Shown piece after piece: positions 1 through 5,375 of a stretch of 5,549 nucleotides of DNA. Numbering within the stretch: position 1 is the stretch's first letter; each line of letters starts with the position of its first letter. A program made the translations under genes and the position numbers. The notes under the pieces were generated by a model. That model ran no database searches, had not been told where the DNA came from, and saw nothing but the letters and a program-made list of their open reading frames with translations. The stretch is from Vulcanimicrobiota bacterium (GTDB taxonomy: Bacteria; Vulcanimicrobiota; Vulcanimicrobiia; Vulcanimicrobiales; Vulcanimicrobiaceae): positions 1-5,549 of the forward strand of contig JAFAMK010000079.1 of the NCBI GenBank assembly GCA_019233415.1, given 5' to 3'.

Positions 1-408
1 ATCGGCCTGATCTTCATCGTCGCCGGTGCCGCGAAGGTCGGGCACGCGGCCGAGTTCGCCGCGCAGATCGCGGGCTTCCGCATCCTGCCGCAGGTCGTCA
101 TCGCGCCGATGGCGCTCGCGCTGCCGTTCCTCGAAATTCTGCTCGGCGGCTATCTGATCATCGGGCTGTTCACGCGCGCCGCGGCGTGGATCGCGGTGAT
201 CTTGTTCGCGACGTTCGACCTGGCGATCGCTTCGGCGGTCGTGCGCGGGATGACCGTCTCGTGCGGCTGCTTCGGCCCGAACGACAAGACCGTCACCACC
301 TGGGCCGAGGTCGCGCGCGACGCGGTCTTCGTCCTGCTCGCCCTGGTCGTCGCGCTGCGGCCGCCGGGGACGCTCGCCCTCGACCGGAGAATCGGAAACG
401 CACCGTGA
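1..408 (+). CDS. MauE/DoxX-like integral membrane protein, 3' part (5' end outside window)
   Basis: The reading frame is open from base 1 to a TGA at 406-408, giving 135 visible residues; the start lies upstream. The visible part begins in a hydrophobic segment (GLIFIVAGAAKV), which matches the first helix of DoxX/MauE proteins. It then has hydrophobic segments at about residues 37-57, 60-80 and 104-119, so it is a small inner-membrane protein with about four helices. A CGC motif (Cys88-Gly-Cys90, followed by Phe-Gly; bases 262-276) sits after the third helix, and a CxCFG motif there is characteristic of the MauE branch. MauE proteins are needed for maturation of methylamine dehydrogenase and are thought to work in periplasmic thiol redox. 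The gene overlaps the downstream thioredoxin gene by four bases, so the two are probably translationally coupled, much as mauE is paired with mauD. No methylamine dehydrogenase gene is visible, so a general role in periplasmic disulfide or electron transfer is inferred. Family assignment is fairly sure; substrate is unknown. Confidence 0.82.
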   Translation: MGLIFIVAGAAKVGHAAEFAAQIAGFRILPQVVIAPMALALPFLEILLGGYLIIGLFTRAAAWIAVILFATFDLAIASAVVRGMTVSCGCFGPNDKTVTTWAEVARDAVFVLLALVVALRPPGTLALDRRIGNAP

Positions 409-995
409 GCGCAGTACGCAAGCAGTCCTCGGCCCCCCGCGACACCCGGAAGCTCATCCTGTGGGCGACGGTCGCCGTCATCGTCATCGCGGTGATCGTC
501 GGCGTCGGTTGGGCCTCGCGCGTCCCCAAGGCCGCGTCGGAAGCGCCGATCCAGGCGCACCTCAAGGTCGGCGATGTCGCGCCGGCGTTCAGCGTCGCGA
601 CGAACGCCGGCCAGTTCGACCTCGCCCAGGTCTCGACGCCGGTGCTGCTCGAGGTCTTCGCGACCTGGTGCCCGCACTGCCAGCGCGAAACCGCGGTCCT
701 CAACCAGATCGCGACGAAGTACGCCGGCAAGATTGCCATGGTTGCGGTCAGCGGCAGCCCGCAGGGGATGGACGGCAGCTCGGCCGAGACGCAGTCCGAC
801 GTGAACACGTTCGGCCAGCAGTTCGCGGTCCGCTACCCCCTCGCGTTCGACCCCGAACTGAAGGTCGCGTCCCAGTACCTGCAGGGCGGCTTCCCGACCA
901 TCGTCCTCATCGACAAGAGCAAGAAGGTCAGCTGGATCAAGGACGGCGAGGTCGCCGCGTCCGACCTCGAAAAAGCGATCAAGGCAACGATCTAA
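405..995 (+). CDS. Membrane-anchored TlpA/redoxin-type thioredoxin
   Basis: This encodes 196 residues from a GTG start that overlaps the upstream stop (GTGA). GGAA at 394-397 lies 7 nt before it as a weak ribosome site. A longer reading of the frame upstream of 405 would run over the MauE-like gene and was not used. Residues 1-15 are polar and basic and 16-35 are a single membrane anchor, so the rest should be in the periplasm. A thioredoxin fold follows: GDVAPAF at about 56-62, the active site ATWCPHC with cysteines 89 and 92, and the cis-proline loop GGFPT with Pro164. Members of this family reduce or oxidise cysteine pairs in exported proteins such as apocytochromes. The CPHC dipeptide is the one found in DsbA rather than the more usual CPPC or CEPC of TlpA/ResA, so an oxidising role is possible. 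The stretch between active site and cis-Pro is of normal redoxin length. Partner and substrate are not shown by the sequence. Confidence 0.9.
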   Translation: MSAVRKQSSAPRDTRKLILWATVAVIVIAVIVGVGWASRVPKAASEAPIQAHLKVGDVAPAFSVATNAGQFDLAQVSTPVLLEVFATWCPHCQRETAVLNQIATKYAGKIAMVAVSGSPQGMDGSSAETQSDVNTFGQQFAVRYPLAFDPELKVASQYLQGGFPTIVLIDKSKKVSWIKDGEVAASDLEKAIKATI

Positions 996-1041
996 CGGCG
1001 CTCTCACGACGTTGCGGCGGTAGCGCGCGTACGGTGAGCAT

Positions 1042-1449
1042 ATGACTCGTTCGTTTCTCCCCGCCGCCGCGCTCGCGGTCGCGCTCGCCGTTCCGGCCGG
1101 CGCGTTCGCGCAGACCACGGCGGCCCCGGCCAGCCCGGCTCCCGCCGCGCCGGTCGGTCATCATCATCACGACAACCGGATGAAGGCGGCCCTCGCGCAG
1201 CTCGGCCTGAGCGGTCAGCAGCAGAGCCAGGTCGACCAGATCCTCGCGCAGGCGAAGGCGACGCGCGCGGCCGACCGCAACGCCGACCCCGCGACGAAGC
1301 GCGCCGACGCGCAGAAGATCCGCGCGCAGATCGACGCGGTGCTCACGCCGGCGCAGCGCGCGCAGCTGCAGTCGATGATGCGCGCGCACCGCCATGTGAA
1401 CCCAGGCGGCCCGATGGTGCCCGCGCCGTCGCCCTCACCCAACACCTAG
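1042..1449 (+). CDS. Small secreted LTXXQ-motif (Spy/CpxP-like) protein
   Basis: This encodes 135 residues from an ATG, preceded by GGTGAG at 1033-1038 with a short 3-nt spacing. Residues 1-23 are a clear signal peptide (MTRSF, hydrophobic core, then AFA before Gln24), so the protein is exported. An Ala/Pro-rich linker carries a run of four histidines (40-43). Two degenerate LTXXQ motifs follow in a helical region: LSGQQ at 56-60 and LTPAQ at 101-105, the signature of the Spy/CpxP family. Spy-type proteins are periplasmic, bind unfolded proteins, and rise under envelope or metal stress. The tail (116-135) is Pro/Ser-rich and contains HRH. The length is close to that of the family. It lies 46 nt after the thioredoxin gene on the same strand, so co-transcription is plausible. 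The LTXXQ similarity is short and the middle is Ala/Gln/Arg-rich, so a generic secreted helical protein remains an alternative. Confidence 0.75.
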   Translation: MTRSFLPAAALAVALAVPAGAFAQTTAAPASPAPAAPVGHHHHDNRMKAALAQLGLSGQQQSQVDQILAQAKATRAADRNADPATKRADAQKIRAQIDAVLTPAQRAQLQSMMRAHRHVNPGGPMVPAPSPSPNT

Positions 1450-1451
1450 CG

Positions 1452-1471
1452 CGCCGCGCGGTCACGCGGCG
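1452..1471. terminator. GC hairpin between convergent stop codons, possible bidirectional terminator
   Basis: CGCCGCG at 1452-1458 and its exact reverse complement CGCGGCG at 1465-1471 form a 7-bp stem with a 6-nt loop. The loop contains the minus-strand stop codon of the PLD-like gene, and the stem begins 2 nt after the plus-strand stop of the Spy-like gene. No T-run follows on either side, so it does not fit a standard intrinsic terminator. Position between convergent genes is the main support, and GC-rich sequence makes chance stems common. Confidence 0.3.
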
Positions 1472-2292
1472 TCGCGCGCGAGCGCGGCGCGCACGGCGCC
1501 GACCAGCGCCGGGTCGCGCGTGACCAGCCCCCACTCGAGCTGATAGGCGCCGCGGCCCGCGGCGCCCGTCGCGTTCCCGGAACCGATCCACGCCGCGTCG
1601 CCGGCGAGCGCGAGCTTCTCGTTCCGGCCGCTGTAGCGCACGTCGACGCCGTCGTGCGTGAGCTGCGCGAGGGCGCTGCGCTCGGTGCGCGAGTCGTGCG
1701 GCCCCTGCGCGACGACGAGCGTCGTCGGCAAACCCGCAGCGGCGCGGTGCTGCAGGGCGCGCGTCAGCGGCGACGTCCCGACGCGCTCGGTCTCCATGAC
1801 GACCGGCGCCGTGCCCGCCTTTTCGACGAGCGCCAATTCGCTCGCGAGCGCAGCGTCCTTGCGCGTCGCGAGCGTCGCGTCGTCACCGCCGTGCCCGCGC
1901 AGCGCGTCGCGCACCAGCGCGACGTCGTTCGGATCGTCGTCGCGCACGACCATCTCCGGACCGCCCGGCGTGAAGTTGCGGTCGTCGAGGTAGGCGACGC
2001 CGTCGCAGACCGCCGCCTTGATGTGAAACGGTACGCGCTGAGACGGCAGCAGCGTGACCTGCGCGCCGGCGTCGCGCAGCAGACGCGCCGTGTCGGCGTT
2101 CGCCTGCGCGCCGTCCGGATTGCGGTACGGATCGGCCTGCAACGTCACGGCGACGTGCGCGCCGTGCCGCGCCGCCGAGGTGAGCGCGTTGCGCAGCGAG
2201 CCCGGCTTGACGAAGTACGCACCGAACGCGACGTCGTGCGCGGTGCGGATGTGCGCCAGGACTTCGGGGACGGACGAGAGCGAGAGTGCCAC
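1462..2292 (-). CDS. Phospholipase D-like protein with a degenerate second HKD motif
   Basis: This encodes 276 residues ending in TGA at 1464-1462. I chose the GTG at 2292-2290 because GGAAGGA lies 5 nt upstream; a GTG at 2307 would add five residues but has no ribosome site. Two PLD half-domains are visible. The first motif is HIKAAVCD (His90, Lys92, Asp97) followed by LDDRNF, in which DDRN (103-106) takes the place of GSxN. The second is RNEKLALAGD followed by WIGSGNAT (GSGN 237-240). There the expected catalytic His is Asn224, with Lys226 kept. PLD-superfamily enzymes use one His from each motif to cut phosphodiester bonds in lipids or nucleic acids, so activity here is doubtful or altered. 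No obvious signal peptide or membrane helix is seen, although residues near the start are mildly hydrophobic. It is the last gene of the sigma/anti-sigma/RseB run, 38 nt after the RseB-like stop, so a link to envelope stress or lipid repair is plausible but inferred. Confidence 0.83.
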   Translation of the reverse strand: MALSLSSVPEVLAHIRTAHDVAFGAYFVKPGSLRNALTSAARHGAHVAVTLQADPYRNPDGAQANADTARLLRDAGAQVTLLPSQRVPFHIKAAVCDGVAYLDDRNFTPGGPEMVVRDDDPNDVALVRDALRGHGGDDATLATRKDAALASELALVEKAGTAPVVMETERVGTSPLTRALQHRAAAGLPTTLVVAQGPHDSRTERSALAQLTHDGVDVRYSGRNEKLALAGDAAWIGSGNATGAAGRGAYQLEWGLVTRDPALVGAVRAALARDAA

Positions 2293-2297
2293 GCCCG

Positions 2298-2304
2298 TCC
2301 TTCC
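2298..2304 (-). promoter_or_regulatory. Ribosome binding site choosing the GTG at 2292
   Basis: The minus strand reads GGAAGGA here, 5 nt before the GTG at 2292-2290. It lies inside the extension that the alternative GTG at 2307 would translate. This favours the shorter PLD-like protein. Confidence 0.55.
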
Positions 2305-2330
2305 CACGCGCGCTGCGCGCGTCTAGGGGT

Positions 2331-3365
2331 CTACGGGACGACCGAGGTCGCGATCCGCGTCAGCTCCTTCAAGTCGAGGTCGCCGACGAGCGCGAACGCA
2401 AGCCCGTGCTCGCGCCAGGCCAGCAGCGTCGTCGGGCCGTCGTGCGCGTACTCCGCGTCGTGGTTCTCGAAGCGCGTGCGCTGCGAGGCCATCTTGCCGA
2501 AGTCGATCGCGCGGTTCGTGGCGTTCTCGAACAGCGAGAGGGTGCGAATACCGTCCGAGTAGATCAGGTGCAGGTTGCGCACGCCGCCGACTTCGGAGAC
2601 GTCCGCGCCGTCGAGCGCGAACCCTTCGGGAAGATACTTGGGCGTGATCGGCTTGAAGCCGGCGTCGGGGACGGCGCTCGGCACCGCCCGCGGCTCTTCG
2701 TACGAGCGCCCTTTGACCGTCACGTAGCCGGCCGGCACCGCCGAGGTGAAGATCGCCTCGGGGATTCCGTCGGTGTAGCGAATGTCGTCGAAGCGCGTGC
2801 TCCACGCCAGCGAACCGTCGCTGTGATACGCTTCTTTCGCCAGCACGACGTGCGTCTGCGCGTCGAGCCACAGCCGCATTGCGCGCTCGCCGGTGTAGCG
2901 GCTGACGAGGTCGACGACGTCGACCTTGCGGTCGGCGACGGTGTCGGCGGCGCTGCGCACCGCGCGGTAGTTGCCGTCCAGCAGCGCGATGTCGTCGACG
3001 ATCGCGACGGGATCGACCGCGGCGCGGTTCTCGCTGACGATGACGCGCTTGCGGTCGGGGTCGACGTCCCACGTCATGGCGCCGCGGCTGATGACGAACT
3101 GCCCGTACAGCACGCGCGGCGCGAGGTACGTGCGGCGCGTCTCGTCGGGCGCGCGGTGCTCGATCTTCGAGACGACCGCGAGCGCACGCGTCGTCCCGCT
3201 GCGAATCGTCGACATCTTGCCGACGAACGAGACGTGCTTCGGCGCCGCGACCGCGGCGACGATCAGCGGGCGCGCGTCGGTCCCGGACGACGTTGCCGCG
3301 CGGGCCGCCGGAGCGCTCGCGGCGAGAAGCGCGAGCGCGACGACGGTGAGGCTAGTTGCCCGCAC
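2331..3365 (-). CDS. Secreted MucB/RseB-like sigma-E regulatory protein
   Basis: This encodes 344 residues from a GTG that overlaps the end of the anti-sigma gene by 14 nt. No clear ribosome site is seen, which suggests translational coupling. Residues 1-23 are a signal peptide (MRATSLTVVALALLAASAPAARA), placing it in the periplasm. Residues about 40-215 look like the LolA/LppX-type beta-rich lipoprotein-binding domain of RseB (YLAPRVLYGQFVISRG, WDVDPDRKRVIV, and a later RLWLDAQTHVVLAKEAY strand pair). Residues about 238-344 match the small RseB C-terminal domain: KYLPEGFAL at 243-251, LIYSDGIRTLSLFE at 267-280, and a final VGDLDLKELTRIATSV helix. In proteobacteria RseB binds the periplasmic part of the anti-sigma factor and blocks its proteolysis until mislocalised lipoproteins or lipopolysaccharide are sensed. 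The gene order sigma, anti-sigma, RseB-like supports the same job here. Sequence similarity is judged by eye, and a general outer-membrane lipoprotein carrier-like function is the alternative. Confidence 0.82.
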   Translation of the reverse strand: MRATSLTVVALALLAASAPAARAATSSGTDARPLIVAAVAAPKHVSFVGKMSTIRSGTTRALAVVSKIEHRAPDETRRTYLAPRVLYGQFVISRGAMTWDVDPDRKRVIVSENRAAVDPVAIVDDIALLDGNYRAVRSAADTVADRKVDVVDLVSRYTGERAMRLWLDAQTHVVLAKEAYHSDGSLAWSTRFDDIRYTDGIPEAIFTSAVPAGYVTVKGRSYEEPRAVPSAVPDAGFKPITPKYLPEGFALDGADVSEVGGVRNLHLIYSDGIRTLSLFENATNRAIDFGKMASQRTRFENHDAEYAHDGPTTLLAWREHGLAFALVGDLDLKELTRIATSVVP

Positions 3366-3894
3366 CGCTGGCGTCGTCGAGTGTGGCGGCGTCGGCGGTA
3401 TCGATGTACGTGGCGGCGGTCGATGGCGAGCGGTCCTGCGCGTCGGTCGAGTAGACGGCGGGCGTCATGCCCGGACCGAACGGGTTCTGCTGGGCCTCCG
3501 CGTTGTGCTCGTCGAGGTAGTACGCGGCCTGGATGCCGGCCGCGGCCGCCTGCTGCGAGTGGAAGGCGGGGACGCCGAAGTAGAGCGCGAGCGCGGCCGC
3601 CGCGGCGACCGGGAGCGCAAGGCGCGGGCCCCAGCCGGCGCGCAGGCGCTCGGCCCAGGACGGCTTCTCGCGCCGGACGGCGTCCCACACGCGGGCGCGC
3701 ACCATCGCCGGCAGCTCGCGCTCGTCGGCGCGCGCGGCAAGGCGCAGCGCTTCGCTCAGCGCCGCCTCTTCGTCGTGGAGGGCGTTGCAGGGCGCGCAGG
3801 TCTGGAGGTGCGTGAAGACGCGGGCGTCCGTCTCCGCGTCCAGCACGCCGTGGAGGTAGTCGATCAGGGTGTCGCGGTCGTAGTGGGTAGTCAT
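3352..3894 (-). CDS. Transmembrane anti-sigma factor with zinc-binding (ZAS/zf-HC2) domain
   Basis: This encodes 180 residues starting at ATG 3894-3892, whose ATGA overlaps the sigma factor stop; AGGAA lies 5 nt upstream. A longer frame up to 3981 would overlap the sigma gene by about 90 nt and was rejected. The N-terminal cytoplasmic domain has the HxxxCxxC zinc motif (His29, Cys33, Cys36) in HLQTCAPC, which defines anti-sigma proteins that hold ECF sigma factors. Helices rich in Glu/Arg follow (40-80). One membrane segment spans about 91-111 (RLALPVAAAAALALYFGVPAF). The C-terminal 70 residues are exported, rich in Ala/Gln/Asp/Thr, and have no recognisable fold; they would be where an RseB-like protein binds. 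Position directly after the sigma gene and before an RseB-like gene supports the role. Release could be by proteolysis, as for RseA, or by redox through the zinc site; the sequence does not decide. Confidence 0.9.
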   Translation of the reverse strand: MTTHYDRDTLIDYLHGVLDAETDARVFTHLQTCAPCNALHDEEAALSEALRLAARADERELPAMVRARVWDAVRREKPSWAERLRAGWGPRLALPVAAAAALALYFGVPAFHSQQAAAAGIQAAYYLDEHNAEAQQNPFGPGMTPAVYSTDAQDRSPSTAATYIDTADAATLDDASGAGN

Positions 3895-4460
3895 CGTTGT
3901 TCCTGTTGCGCCCTGGTCACCAGCCGACGAAGCAGGGCTCGCGCTCGATGGAGGCGCGAACGCACCGTTCCGATCGAGCATCCCATGATGTCGGCGATCT
4001 CCTGGTAGCTGTACTCCTCAATATCGGCGAGAACGACCACTTGGCGCTGTTCCGGCGAGAGCTGGGCCAGCGCCTTCGCCAGAGGCTCCCCGAGCTGACC
4101 CGACAGGTAGTCGTCGATGGGGTCGACCGCGAGCGGCCGCTGCCCACCGTACTCTTGCGGGGCGTTGTCTTCGGGAATCTCTTCCTGGAAACGTCCTTTT
4201 CGCCGCCGAAGTTCATCCCGGTACAAGTTCGTGACGATTCGGTAGATCCAGGACAGGAACGACGTACCAGGCTGAAACGACCGCCAGGCCCGGTAGACGC
4301 GGATGAAGGCGTCCTGGGTCAGGTCGCGGGCGTCGGCCTCGTTCCCGGTCAGGCGGTAGGCGAAGTTGTAGGTCGCCTTGCCGTACTGGGCCATCGCCTG
4401 TTCGAGAAACGCCGACGCCTCGGGCGTGGGCGGCTCGATCGGCTTGCGCGGGACCCCCAT
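3891..4460 (-). CDS. ECF-family RNA polymerase sigma-70 factor (RpoE-type)
   Basis: This encodes 189 residues from ATG 4460-4458 to TGA 3893-3891; only a weak ribosome site is seen upstream. Sigma region 2 covers about residues 17-88 and includes the hallmark DARDLTQDAFIRVYRAWRSF and FLSWIYRIVTNLYRDELRRRK, which bind core polymerase and the -10 element. A linker of about 38 residues (89-126) separates it from region 4 (127-180), LSPEQRQVVVLADIEEYSYQEIADIMGCSIGTV plus SRLHRARALLRRL, the helix-turn-helix for the -35 element. There are no regions 1.1 or 3, so it is a group 4 (ECF) factor of normal length. The stop overlaps the anti-sigma start by four bases, and an RseB-like gene follows, so it is most like an RpoE/AlgU envelope-stress sigma. 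Which promoters it reads, and whether it drives its own operon, is not visible from this window. Confidence 0.95.
   Translation of the reverse strand: MGVPRKPIEPPTPEASAFLEQAMAQYGKATYNFAYRLTGNEADARDLTQDAFIRVYRAWRSFQPGTSFLSWIYRIVTNLYRDELRRRKGRFQEEIPEDNAPQEYGGQRPLAVDPIDDYLSGQLGEPLAKALAQLSPEQRQVVVLADIEEYSYQEIADIMGCSIGTVRSRLHRARALLRRLVTRAQQEQR
3900..3904 (-). promoter_or_regulatory. Ribosome binding site choosing the anti-sigma start at 3894
   Basis: AGGAA on the minus strand, inside the last codons of the sigma gene, lies 5 nt before the ATG at 3894. It decides for the 180-residue anti-sigma protein rather than the 209-residue reading. Confidence 0.6.
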
Positions 4461-4475
4461 CGGGGCTACGGCCTT

Positions 4476-4492
4476 CGGGGCGAGCGGGGCGA
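4476..4492. repeat. Tandem direct repeat CGGGGCGA upstream of the sigma gene
   Basis: CGGGGCGA occurs at 4476-4483 and again at 4485-4492, one base apart (9-bp period), 16-32 nt upstream of the sigma start. On the coding strand it reads TCGCCCCG twice. Two further CGGGG blocks at 4461 and 4501 flank it. It could be a regulator site or simply GC-biased spacer; nothing else in the 61-nt gap explains it. Confidence 0.4.
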
Positions 4493-4514
4493 CGGCCTCG
4501 CGGGGAAGCCGTCG
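4490..4514 (-). terminator. Inverted repeat after the hypothetical gene, possible terminator or attenuator
   Basis: CGACGGC at 4490-4496 and GCCGTCG at 4508-4514 are exact reverse complements, making a 7-bp stem with an 11-nt loop. It starts 7 nt past the stop of the gene ending at 4522 and lies 30 nt before the sigma start. There is no T-run. It may separate or tune transcription between the hypothetical gene and the sigma operon. It shares three bases with the direct repeat next to it. Confidence 0.35.
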
Positions 4515-4521
4515 GTCGTCG

Positions 4522-5310
4522 TTACTTGCAGGCGTTCGCGGCCGGGATGATGACCTTCGAGGCGGCGTCCTCGTAGCGGTTCGTCACCGCCGCGATGTCG
4601 CCGAGGTCGCGGTCGAGCAGGTGCCCGTCGTTCAGCCCGTTCGGGGTGCGGTGCTGCGTGTTGAAGATGTTCTGGTCGTCCTTCAGGAAGGCGCCGAGCG
4701 GGGCGGGGGTCTGCAACTGACCGTTACCCCCCGGCACGGTGACGTTCGGGTTGTTGGCGCGCTGCATGTTCTGCTCGCTCTCGCTGAGCTGGCCGAAGCG
4801 GCGCATGCGCTCGGTCTCGACGAACCCGCTCATCGCGTCGAGCTGCAGCTTCTGGGCCGTCAGGACGCCGTTCAGCGTCGCGCGCATGTCGCGCAGGGTC
4901 TTCGCGTCCTCGGGCTTGGCGGTCGCCGGAATGTCCAGCGCCGGCGACTTCAGCGCCTCTTCGAGCGCGTCGACGTTCTTGACCATCGTGTCGACTTCGC
5001 GGTCCATCTGCGTGAGGTGCAGGTCGCGCGCCTCTTCGCTGTCCTTGACGACGTAGTCGAAGATCTTCTTGCGCAGCCCGCCGTAGCTCGCGTCGTTCTT
5101 GAGCGCCGCCGCGACCGCCGGGGCGATCGCGCGGCGGATCGCCGTGCAGACGGGTTTGGCCCGGGTCGTGCCGATGACCGGCAGCGGGAGCGCCGACGGG
5201 TTCGGCGTGATCGGGTTCAAGTTGAAGGGGTTGGTCGGCGTAGGCTTGGGGACGGGGGCCGGAGAGGCCACCGTGAGCAGGAGCGCGCCGAGCGCGACGT
5301 GAGCGAGCAC
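4522..5310 (-). CDS. Unrecognised secreted protein with a Pro/Asn-rich linker and two cysteines
   Basis: I do not recognise this family. It encodes 262 residues from GTG 5310-5308; an in-frame TAG sits directly before it, so no earlier start is possible, and no ribosome site is visible. Residues 1-16 are a short hydrophobic leader (LAHVALGALLLTVASPA) with little positive charge, consistent with a weak signal peptide and export. Residues 17-47 are rich in Pro, Thr and Asn. The body (about 48-185) is mostly helical and charged, with likely amphipathic helices at 58-71, 78-127 and 135-185; a Gly/Asn/Pro-rich loop (186-225) precedes a final helix. There are only two cysteines, Cys55 at the beginning of the folded part and Cys261 next to last, placed so that they could form one disulfide. 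It lies 61 nt upstream of the sigma gene on the same strand, and might be co-transcribed with or regulated by that module; this is inference. Confidence 0.78.
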   Translation of the reverse strand: MLAHVALGALLLTVASPAPVPKPTPTNPFNLNPITPNPSALPLPVIGTTRAKPVCTAIRRAIAPAVAAALKNDASYGGLRKKIFDYVVKDSEEARDLHLTQMDREVDTMVKNVDALEEALKSPALDIPATAKPEDAKTLRDMRATLNGVLTAQKLQLDAMSGFVETERMRRFGQLSESEQNMQRANNPNVTVPGGNGQLQTPAPLGAFLKDDQNIFNTQHRTPNGLNDGHLLDRDLGDIAAVTNRYEDAASKVIIPAANACK

Positions 5311-5321
5311 CTAGAGGGTTT

Positions 5322-5336
5322 CGGGGCCAAGCCCCG
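5322..5336 (-). other. Small hairpin in the leader of the secreted-protein gene
   Basis: CGGGGC at 5322-5327 and GCCCCG at 5331-5336 pair exactly, with a 3-nt loop. On the minus strand the hairpin ends 11 nt before the GTG start at 5310, where a ribosome site would be expected but is not seen. It may influence translation initiation of that gene. It is all GC, so chance is not excluded. Confidence 0.35.
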
Positions 5337-5375
5337 GAGGTCCGCCAAAGGTCGCGGCGGAACTTCGGCGCGCCT

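Noticed and set aside
186..404. N-terminal extension of the thioredoxin into the MauE-like gene
   Set aside because: It would overlap the upstream gene by over 200 nt with an Arg-rich shadow sequence, while the GTG at 405 places a normal membrane anchor at the N-terminus.
150..1118. Long minus-strand open frame (322 codons) opposite the MauE-like, thioredoxin and Spy-like genes
   Set aside because: It is Arg/Asp/Ala-rich with no domain, lies antisense to three genes with clear families, and long empty frames are usual in high-GC DNA.
1159..1170. His codon run as a microsatellite or engineered tag
   Set aside because: It is only four histidines within a natural coding sequence, with no vector sequence around it.
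2286..3815. 509-codon plus-strand open frame opposite the RseB-like and anti-sigma genes
   Set aside because: The translation is a low-complexity Arg/Gly/Asp-rich shadow. The opposite strand encodes a signal peptide, RseB-like domains and a zinc anti-sigma motif.
3895..3981. N-terminal extension of the anti-sigma factor
   Set aside because: The extra 29 residues are Ala/Ser-rich, overlap the sigma gene, and the ATG at 3894 has its own ribosome site and an ATGA junction.
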